A stretch of DNA of 5,380 nucleotides from Chitinophagaceae bacterium UBA5175 (GTDB lineage Bacteria; Bacteroidota; Bacteroidia; Chitinophagales; Chitinophagaceae). The translations under genes and the position numbers were made by a program. The stretch is taken from positions 3,012 through 8,391 of the forward strand of contig DHWT01000265.1 in NCBI GenBank assembly GCA_002413325.1, read 5' to 3'. The notes beneath the pieces are model-generated. The model saw only the letters and a program-made list of their open reading frames with translations. It was not told the DNA's origin and searched no databases. Shown in pieces: positions 1 to 5,380 of the stretch (position 1 is the first letter of the stretch; every line of letters begins with the position of its first letter).

Positions 1-711
1 AATCTGCCTGCGGAAGGATGGGACGGCAGCCGCCGCGATGGCTTCCTGCTGCCGGGCCTGCAACAGATCCAGCTCGGAAACATAGCCGTGATTAAATTTA
101 TCTGAAATCAGTTTGGTATTTAATTTTCTGCCTGCGAGGGTATTCTCGGAGATCATTAATCTGTTATCCAGGTCGCGCAATAAGAAATAATCGGAGGCTA
201 CTTCGGCCACCAGGCTCACCTGCAGCGCATCGCGGTTTGCCTTGCTTGCCAGGAATTCATCTACGGAAGACCGGCTCTGGTGGCGCAGCTTTCCCCATAT
301 ATCGAGTTCCCAGTTCAATACACCGAATACATTCAGCAATCCGCCGTCCACTCCACCATTTACTTTCTGGGCATCGCTTCCGGCTTTCCCGCCTCCGGCA
401 GCCGCCTGGTAACTCAGATGGGGATACATATTGGCTTTGACCGCACCTGAAAAAGCCATGGCTTCTTCCATACGTGCGGCAGCAGCCAGCAAATCCCGGT
501 TACTGTCAATCGCTGCCTTGATCAGTTCCTGAAGGGCAGTATCATGGTATACTTCGAACCAGGCAGCCAGGGTGGAAGTATCCATTTTAGCAGCATTCGG
601 ATAACTGATCGTGGAGGTCTCAGCTGGTCTGGTATATTTTCCCCCAACCATACAACCGGTAAATAGAACAATGCTCAATACCGGTAATACATATGAACGC
701 ATTCTTTTCAT
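1..711 (-). CDS. Outer-membrane factor lipoprotein of an RND efflux system (OprM/NodT family), 3' end cut by window edge
   Basis: This is the outer-membrane exit duct of the tripartite pump encoded just upstream. The 237 visible codons run in frame from ATG at 711 to the window edge; family members are about 450-480 residues, so roughly half is present. Residues 1-20 form a lipoprotein signal: K2, R3 and R5, a hydrophobic core (7-18), and the lipobox-like F-T-G-C ending at Cys20. The next residues, M-V-G-G-K-Y-T-R-P, match the family's usual GC-x-VGP-x-Y-x-RP opening. Other family marks are W51 with the following Y-H-D, the long helix at 58-92 rich in Ala/Asn/Arg, W-E-L-D-I-W-G at 134-140 (beta-barrel entry), and G-Y-V-S-E-L-D-L-L-Q-A-R at 209-220, the end of the first helical hairpin where the tip meets the adaptor. 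The ATG lies 5 bp after the pump's stop codon with no Shine-Dalgarno, so it is very likely co-transcribed and perhaps translationally coupled. Met4 is a possible alternative start, but Met1 gives a better signal. The second OEP repeat lies outside the window. Substrate cannot be told. Confidence 0.95.
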   Translation of the reverse strand, partial: MKRMRSYVLPVLSIVLFTGCMVGGKYTRPAETSTISYPNAAKMDTSTLAAWFEVYHDTALQELIKAAIDSNRDLLAAAARMEEAMAFSGAVKANMYPHLSYQAAAGGGKAGSDAQKVNGGVDGGLLNVFGVLNWELDIWGKLRHQSRSSVDEFLASKANRDALQVSLVAEVASDYFLLRDLDNRLMISENTLAGRKLNTKLISDKFNHGYVSELDLLQARQQEAIAAAAVPSFRRQI

Positions 712-716
712 ATTAT

Positions 717-3700
717 TTAAACATGTGGGGTTGTATCTGTTGAACCGTTATTAACTTCTTTGGCTTTCATTTTCTTTTTCCTTTCTATCAGCACAAAAAA
801 AGCAGGGATCAGCATAACGCCCAGGGTTGTGGCTGTTATCATCCCGCTGAAAACCGCCATGCCCATTACTTTTCTGGATTCAGAGCCGGCTCCTGACGCA
901 CGCACCAGGGGTATCACGCCCAGTATAAATGCAAAAGATGTCATCAGGATGGGCCTGAAACGTAATTTGGCCCCTGCAATCGCGGCATCCATCACGGACA
1001 TACCTTCTTCCAGTTTCATTTTGGCAAACTCGACGATCAGGATCGCATTTTTTGCATTCAAACCGATCAGCATGACCAGTCCGATTTGAGCAAATACGTT
1101 GTTCACATAACTTTCCGAAGACAACCGGCTCAAATACAAGCCCAGCATGGCCCCCATGATCGCCCAGGGCGTGCCCAGTAAAACACTGAAGGGTAAACTC
1201 CAGCTTTCATATTGTGCAGCCAGGATAAAAAATACAAATACGAGCGCCATAGCAAACACAAATCCACTCTGTCCTTCCGAGGCTTTTTCCTGGAAAGACA
1301 TATTGCTGTACGCGAAGCCCACACCCTTTGGCAAAGACTCTTTCGCCACTTCACCCAGGGCGTCCAGGGCCTGTGCGGAAGTGTATCCCGGTGCGGGTGA
1401 ACCGGAAATTTCGGCCGACCGGTATAAGTTAAACCGGTTCGTGTACAGGGGACCAACCGTATCTGAAACAATGGCGAGTGTGGAAAGCGGTACCATATTC
1501 CCCAGAGGATCCCGGATGGAATACTGGCTCAGGTCAATGGGTTTCATCCGGAAGGGCGCATCTGCCATGATATAAGTCTTATACTGCCTTCCAAATTCAT
1601 TGAAGTTATTTACAAATGAACTACCCAAAAGGCTTGAAATGGTACTGTTAACCAAGTTCAGGCTCAGTCCGAGTTTTTCAACCTTGTCCTTGTCTACACG
1701 GATACTTTTCTGGGGAACATTTGGCCGGAAAAGCGTATAAATATTTCCGATCTCCGGATGTTTTTTTGCAGCCATAATAAATTTCTGAGCCTGTTCACCC
1801 AGGAAAGACGGGGATTGCCCGGAACGGTCCTGGATTTCCAGTGTAAATCCCGCTGCATTACCCAAACCGGGTATGGGCGGGGGACTCACAGCAATGGTCG
1901 TCGCTTCGGTAATCCCGAGGGCGCATCTTTCATTCACTTCTTTTATGATTTCCCGGGAGGTTTTTTTCCTGTCGTGCCAGCCGGTTAACTGCACAAAAAC
2001 AGTCCCGGAATTATTTGAATTGGTACTAGACAGAATACTGTACCCGTTAATGACCGTATAGGACTGAATTTCCGGTATCTGTCTGAGAACGGCTTCTATT
2101 TTATGGGTAACAGAATCCGTTCTTTCAGAAGAGGCCGCATCCGGCAATAAGGTGCCCATCAAAAAATATCCTTCATCTTCTTCCGGAACAAAACCGCCAG
2201 GTACTTTTTTCAATAAGGAACCGGCAGATACTGTAATGATCCCCAGAATGACGAGGGAAAGAATTAATTTTCTTGCGAAGTATCCGGCTACGCGGGTATA
2301 ACCATTTGTAAATTTATCAAACCCTTTATTAAATGATCCGAAGAAGCGTTCCAGCAGGTTCTTCTTCTTCCCTTCTTTTTTTGGACGCAGTAGCAGTGCT
2401 GCCAGGGCCGGGCTCAGCGTGAGCGCGTTGAAAGCAGACAAACATACAGAAACTGCTATGGTGATGGCAAACTGCTGGTATAATCTGCCTGTAATACCAC
2501 TCGTCAGCGCAACCGGAATAAATACGGCCGCAAGCACAATGGCAATGGCCACCACCGGTCCGGCAACCTCCTTCATAGCCTTCCTTGTTGCTTCCTTCGG
2601 ACTGAGTCCCTGTTCAATTTCATGCATGACTGCTTCAACCACCACAATGGCATCATCCACTACCAGCCCGATTGCCAGCACCATACCCAGCAGGGATAAA
2701 ACATTTACCGAAAACCCAAGCAGGGGGAAAAATATGAAGGTCCCGATGAGGGATACAGGAACCGTCAATAAAGGGATCAGGGTAGCGCGCCAGTCCTGTA
2801 AAAATATAAATACCACCAGGATAACCAGGATCAGGGCCTCCACCAGCGTATGCATGATTTCTTCAATGCCCGCACTCACTGCCAGGGTCGTGTCCAGTGA
2901 ATAGGTATAATCCATGTCGTCCGGAAAATTTTGTTTTAATTCCGCCATTGTTTTCCGGACACTTGCAGCCAGGTCGAGGGCATTACTGCCCGGAACCTGG
3001 TAGATCGTTATGGCAGAGGCATTCCGGCCATTGTACCGGCAGGACTGGGAATAATTTTCTGTTCCCAGCTCGATCCTGGATACGTCACCCAGCCGCACCA
3101 GGGCACCGCTGGTATTGGATTTGAGAATGATTTTATTGAAAGCCTCAACACTCACCAGCCTGGATTGTAACTGGGCCGTATAGGTATTTTGTATACCGGG
3201 TAAGGCCGGGTTATTGCCAAAAGAACCACCCGGATAAATATTATTATAGACTTTTAATGCATTGGTTACATCTTCAACTGAAATACCCAGGGAATTCATC
3301 CGGTCAGGTTTTAACCAGATACGCATCGCATATTGTGCAGCGCCGAAAACAACCACATCTCCCACCCCTTTTAAACGCTTGATCTGGTCGACCACATTGA
3401 TATAGGAAAAGTTATTTATAAACTGCGCATTATAGGTATTGTTGGGCGAATACAGTGAAACGATCATCATGGGAAAGGCCAGTGACTTTTTCGTACTGAT
3501 ACCCAGTTCCTTTACGGGTCCGGGCAGACTGGGATTCGCAATCGCGACACGGTTTTGGGTAAGCATATTCGCATTGTCCAGATTGGTCCCCACTTCAAAA
3601 GAAACCTGGATGGTTGTGCTTCCATCATTGGCATTGATGGATTGCATATACAACATATTTTCAACGCCATTCACCTCCTGTTCTATGGGTGTGGCAACAG

Positions 3701-3878
3701 ACTGTTCCACATTGACGGCATTCGCACCACTGTAGGTACCCGTGATCTTGATCATGGGAGGTGTGATATTGGGATACTGGGAAATGGGCACTCCCTTGAG
3801 AATCAGCAGTCCCAGTATAATGGTAAAAATGGAAATTACCATCGCAACGATCGGCCTCCTGATAAAAAACTCACTCAT
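717..3878 (-). CDS. RND-family multidrug efflux pump, inner-membrane permease subunit (HAE-1/AcrB type)
   Basis: This is the proton-driven pump of the tripartite system. Its 1053 residues match the usual HAE-1 length (AcrB 1049). The opening M-S-E-F-F-I-R-R-P-I is the family start, which supports ATG at 3878. The layout is two repeated halves: TM1 about 10-28, porter/docking loop about 30-338, TM2-TM6 about 340-498, TM7 about 538-556, second large loop about 560-868, and TM8-TM12 about 870-1032, then a Lys-rich cytoplasmic tail. The proton relay is complete: D408 and D409 in TM4 (G-L-V-V-D-D-A), K943 in TM10 (G-L-N-A-K-N-A), and R973 and T980 in TM11, equivalent to AcrB D407/D408/K940/R971/T978. 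Y183-A-M-R-I-W-L is the conserved porter motif. Phe135 and Phe178 align with AcrB pocket residues Phe136 and Phe178, but the switch loop is diverged (see findings). The acidic relay pair and TM motifs fit drug-type HAE-1 rather than metal (CusA) pumps, which carry Met residues I do not see here. No frameshift or damage is seen. Substrates are unknown; solvents, dyes, antibiotics or lipids are all possible. Confidence 0.97.
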   Translation of the reverse strand: MSEFFIRRPIVAMVISIFTIILGLLILKGVPISQYPNITPPMIKITGTYSGANAVNVEQSVATPIEQEVNGVENMLYMQSINANDGSTTIQVSFEVGTNLDNANMLTQNRVAIANPSLPGPVKELGISTKKSLAFPMMIVSLYSPNNTYNAQFINNFSYINVVDQIKRLKGVGDVVVFGAAQYAMRIWLKPDRMNSLGISVEDVTNALKVYNNIYPGGSFGNNPALPGIQNTYTAQLQSRLVSVEAFNKIILKSNTSGALVRLGDVSRIELGTENYSQSCRYNGRNASAITIYQVPGSNALDLAASVRKTMAELKQNFPDDMDYTYSLDTTLAVSAGIEEIMHTLVEALILVILVVFIFLQDWRATLIPLLTVPVSLIGTFIFFPLLGFSVNVLSLLGMVLAIGLVVDDAIVVVEAVMHEIEQGLSPKEATRKAMKEVAGPVVAIAIVLAAVFIPVALTSGITGRLYQQFAITIAVSVCLSAFNALTLSPALAALLLRPKKEGKKKNLLERFFGSFNKGFDKFTNGYTRVAGYFARKLILSLVILGIITVSAGSLLKKVPGGFVPEEDEGYFLMGTLLPDAASSERTDSVTHKIEAVLRQIPEIQSYTVINGYSILSSTNSNNSGTVFVQLTGWHDRKKTSREIIKEVNERCALGITEATTIAVSPPPIPGLGNAAGFTLEIQDRSGQSPSFLGEQAQKFIMAAKKHPEIGNIYTLFRPNVPQKSIRVDKDKVEKLGLSLNLVNSTISSLLGSSFVNNFNEFGRQYKTYIMADAPFRMKPIDLSQYSIRDPLGNMVPLSTLAIVSDTVGPLYTNRFNLYRSAEISGSPAPGYTSAQALDALGEVAKESLPKGVGFAYSNMSFQEKASEGQSGFVFAMALVFVFFILAAQYESWSLPFSVLLGTPWAIMGAMLGLYLSRLSSESYVNNVFAQIGLVMLIGLNAKNAILIVEFAKMKLEEGMSVMDAAIAGAKLRFRPILMTSFAFILGVIPLVRASGAGSESRKVMGMAVFSGMITATTLGVMLIPAFFVLIERKKKMKAKEVNNGSTDTTPHV

Positions 3879-3912
3879 ACATTATAGTTGGAAACATATT
3901 TCTTCGGGATCT

Positions 3913-5064
3913 TTATTCCTTTGAAGTGGAATCATAATTCCATTTCAACATAACCGGTCTGACTACCATCGTCGGATTTAAGAACGTGCTTCCGACAATG
4001 ACTACTTTATCGCCTTCTTTCAATCCTTCATTTACAATCCAGTTGCTACCCACCCGGTTTCCCACTTTTATAAGGGTCGGTTTTAATTTGTTGCTATCTG
4101 TTAATAAAAAAACCTGATAAATATTCTGTAATTGGTTCACAGATTGCTGTGGTATGACAACTGCATTATTAAATTCACCCGACTTAAACCGGACTTTAAT
4201 ATACTGACCGGGCCTTAAGATGCCCCCGGAATTTTTGAATATAGCCTGAACCAGGATGGATCCGGTGTTGGGATCAATCTGACGGTTCGTAAGTTGCAAA
4301 TACCCCTTTTCCCCGAAAACAGTTCCGTCTCCCAGGATCAACTCCACCGGGATATCCCTGAAACTATTCTTTGCCGGGTCCTTTTTGTATTCACGGACAA
4401 AATTCAGGTAATCATTTTCAGAAACCGGGAAACGTACCCTGACCTCCCCCAGGGAAGAAATGGCATTAATGCCGGTACCCAGCGAAACCCGCTGAACATA
4501 ATCTCCCACCTGAACCCTGGATATGCCGATAATGCCGGTGATCGGTGCGGTCATCCGGGTATAAGTAAGTTCTATCCGGGCATTTGCCAGCCTGGCTTCT
4601 GCTATTTTTTCTTCATTTACCGCCGCTTCATATGCAGCGTTGGCTGCGTCCAGGTCGCGCTGGCTCAGGGCATTCATTTCTGCGAGTGGCTTCACCCTGT
4701 CCAGGTCCGATTTTTTATTCACCATCTGAACCTGGGTTCTGGCTACTTCAGCCTTGGCCGCTTCTATACGGTTTAAGGTGGGGTTATCGTCGATCGTATA
4801 TAATAAAGATCCTTTCTGAACCAGGGAACCTTCCTTAAAGTGTATGCCTGTAATCCATCCTTCAATCCGTGGTTCTATATTTACATCGGTAAGACCATAA
4901 ACCTGTCCGACATATTCGTTATATATAGGAATGTTTTCCTTACCGGCCATCACCACGTTTACTTCGGGTGAAACGGAAGGGTTTTTATTTTCATCCTCCT
5001 TGCAGGAAAAGAATGAAAAAAATAAACACCCGGTTAACAACACTTTAGCTGAAGTGGTGGACAT
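3913..5064 (-). CDS. Periplasmic adaptor (membrane fusion) lipoprotein of RND efflux system, AcrA/MexA type
   Basis: This protein bridges the pump and the outer-membrane factor. It has 383 residues, a normal length (AcrA 397). The signal is lipoprotein-like: hydrophobic stretch 8-20 and Cys21 in F-F-S-C, followed by K-E-D-E. Cys13 sits in a sequence-perfect L-T-G-C box, but only a few hydrophobic residues precede it, so Cys21 is the better lipid site. Domains in order are: first lipoyl half about 60-92 (E-G-W-I-T-G-I-H-F-K-E-G); alpha-helical hairpin about 95-165; second lipoyl half about 168-190 (M-T-A-P-I-T-G-I-I-G); beta-barrel about 205-295; membrane-proximal domain about 296-370. The hairpin tip carries R123-x3-L127-x6-S134, the same spacing as AcrA R128/L132/S139, which docks on TolC-type channels. 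The start at 5064 is favoured because an in-frame TAA lies 18 codons or fewer upstream with no ATG between. It is the first gene of the operon, 34 bp ahead of the pump gene. Cys21 would anchor it to the inner membrane in the usual arrangement. Confidence 0.96.
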   Translation of the reverse strand: MSTTSAKVLLTGCLFFSFFSCKEDENKNPSVSPEVNVVMAGKENIPIYNEYVGQVYGLTDVNIEPRIEGWITGIHFKEGSLVQKGSLLYTIDDNPTLNRIEAAKAEVARTQVQMVNKKSDLDRVKPLAEMNALSQRDLDAANAAYEAAVNEEKIAEARLANARIELTYTRMTAPITGIIGISRVQVGDYVQRVSLGTGINAISSLGEVRVRFPVSENDYLNFVREYKKDPAKNSFRDIPVELILGDGTVFGEKGYLQLTNRQIDPNTGSILVQAIFKNSGGILRPGQYIKVRFKSGEFNNAVVIPQQSVNQLQNIYQVFLLTDSNKLKPTLIKVGNRVGSNWIVNEGLKEGDKVVIVGSTFLNPTMVVRPVMLKWNYDSTSKE

Positions 5065-5078
5065 GCGGAAACTTTTAA

Positions 5079-5098
5079 GATAAAGTTATCCTTATAAG
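5079..5098. repeat. Two adjacent short palindromes upstream of the efflux operon, possible operator
   Basis: Positions 5079-5090 hold GATAA-AG-TTATC, two perfect 5-base arms around a 2-base centre. It is followed directly by the perfect 8-base palindrome CTTATAAG at 5091-5098. The pair overlaps the promoter candidate and lies 15-34 bases ahead of the adaptor start, where a repressor such as a TetR- or MarR-type protein would bind. The arms are short and the region is AT-rich, so chance is a real alternative. Confidence 0.3.
5081..5088 (-). promoter_or_regulatory. Candidate Bacteroidota -7 promoter box for the efflux operon
   Basis: On the minus strand this reads TAACTTTA, a match to the Bacteroidota -7 consensus TAnnTTTG except for the last base. 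It ends 17 bases before the adaptor start, which would give a leader of about ten bases. I see no convincing TTTG -33 box at the usual spacing; the sequence there is CAACAATTTC. An alternative -10-like TATAAG lies just upstream. The call rests on position and one box only. Confidence 0.3.
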
Positions 5099-5169
5099 CG
5101 CAGAAATTGTTGTGGATTTCCTATTTATCGGTTAAATGGAACCTCGAAATACTAACGCGGCCAATAACA

Positions 5170-5380
5170 TTATTTTTCCACGGATGTTGAGAATTCCATG
5201 GAAACCAGCCTCGCGATCAAAATGGCCGGATATAGTTGCCCGGTAAGGGATTCCAGGTTTGCCAGGGATCTTGCATACTCATTTACAGGGGTGATATCGC
5301 CGTATCCCACCGTCGTTAACGTTGTCAGACTGAAATACATAAATTCAGTGCGACGGAAGTTGACCAGGCCATGGAATGTT
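5170..5380 (-). CDS. Two-transmembrane potassium-channel-like protein (Ion_trans_2 type), C-terminal end; 5' part outside window
   Basis: The last 69 codons of a gene entering from the right edge are visible, ending in TAA at 5172-5170. The reading holds the K+ channel pore signature T-L-T-T-V-G-Y-G-D-I-T-P at about visible residues 20-31, where T-V-G-Y-G is the selectivity filter. It is preceded by the pore helix (M-Y-F-S-L-T-T). A second transmembrane helix follows, with E-S-L-T-G-Q-L-Y-P-A-I-L-I-A-R-L-V, the pore-lining helix style of small bacterial Ion_trans_2 proteins. The protein stops 8 residues after that motif (S-M-E-F-S-T-S-V-E-K counted from Ser), so it has no C-terminal RCK or cyclic-nucleotide domain. 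From the family, it should be a tetrameric inner-membrane cation channel, most likely for K+. It is too short for the open reading frame list and is certain only from the filter and helix. It reads toward the efflux operon, ends 105 bp before it, and has no clear terminator, so read-through is possible. A functional link to efflux is not shown. Confidence 0.9.
   Translation of the reverse strand, partial: TFHGLVNFRRTEFMYFSLTTLTTVGYGDITPVNEYARSLANLESLTGQLYPAILIARLVSMEFSTSVEK

Noticed and set aside
237..440. 67-codon plus-strand frame in the outer-membrane factor region
   Set aside because: The minus strand reads continuously as an OprM/NodT-type protein here. The plus-strand product is Arg/Pro/His-rich in the way typical of shadow frames.
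1130..1471. 113-codon minus-strand frame inside the pump gene
   Set aside because: It is an out-of-frame reading of the same strand as the RND gene, with no family resemblance.
2419..2904. 161-codon plus-strand reading frame opposite the pump gene
   Set aside because: Its product is low-complexity (Thr/Ala/Met-rich), resembles no family I know, and lies wholly antisense to the conserved TM2-TM6 region of the RND gene. It is a shadow frame.
3871..3897. Eight-codon minus-strand ORF (ATG at 3897, TGA at 3873-3871) overlapping the pump start
   Set aside because: It could couple translation of adaptor and pump, but an ATG followed by a short ORF in an AT-rich gap is expected by chance and nothing else supports it.
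3879..3912. Internal promoter or terminator between adaptor and pump genes
   Set aside because: The 34-bp gap shows no TAnnTTTG box with a -33 partner and no hairpin, and simple co-transcription explains it.
4294..4776. 160-codon plus-strand reading frame opposite the adaptor gene
   Set aside because: It is antisense to well-conserved adaptor domains, has no recognisable domain and no supporting upstream signal.
5130..5143. GGTT-AAATGG-AACC hairpin as a terminator after the channel gene
   Set aside because: The stem is only 4 bp and no T-run follows on the minus strand, so it is too weak to call.
1..5380. Mobile element, CRISPR array, tRNA/rRNA or horizontal-transfer marks
   Set aside because: I found no terminal inverted repeats, spaced repeats, transposase or integrase frames, or RNA-gene-like sequence. 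Composition looks even across the window by eye.

Overview
The window looks like chromosomal DNA of a Bacteroidota bacterium, perhaps of the Chitinophagaceae/Sphingobacteriia type. This rests on moderate GC by eye, the absence of Shine-Dalgarno sequences before the starts, AT-rich leaders, an RND adaptor with a lipoprotein signal followed by a K-E-D-E charged patch, and the style of the channel protein. It is an inference; no rRNA or other marker is present.

All genes supported here read on the minus strand, so transcription runs from high to low coordinates. From right to left: (1) positions 5380-5170, the C-terminal end of a small two-transmembrane potassium-channel-like protein whose 5' part lies outside the window; (2) positions 5169-5065, a 105-bp intergenic stretch with short palindromes and a weak Bacteroidota-type promoter candidate; (3) positions 5064-3913, a complete lipoprotein periplasmic adaptor of the AcrA/MexA family; (4) positions 3878-717, a complete 1053-residue RND inner-membrane pump of the HAE-1/AcrB family; (5) positions 711-1, the first 237 residues of an outer-membrane factor lipoprotein of the OprM/NodT family, cut by the window edge. 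There is no stretch above 300 bases without a gene.

Genes 3-5 form a classic tripartite efflux operon with gaps of 34 bp and 5 bp. The RND trimer would capture hydrophobic or amphiphilic compounds in the periplasm and inner-membrane outer leaflet using the proton gradient. The adaptor would clamp it to the outer-membrane channel, and the substrate would leave the cell. The proton-relay residues and the adaptor's TolC-type docking motif are intact, so the visible parts look functional. No regulator gene is in the window.

I see no mobile element, CRISPR array, RNA gene or plainly new system. Second-look points are the diverged drug-pocket loop of the pump, the charged patch after the adaptor's lipid-attachment cysteine, the palindromes in front of the operon, and a proline in the pore-lining helix of the channel.
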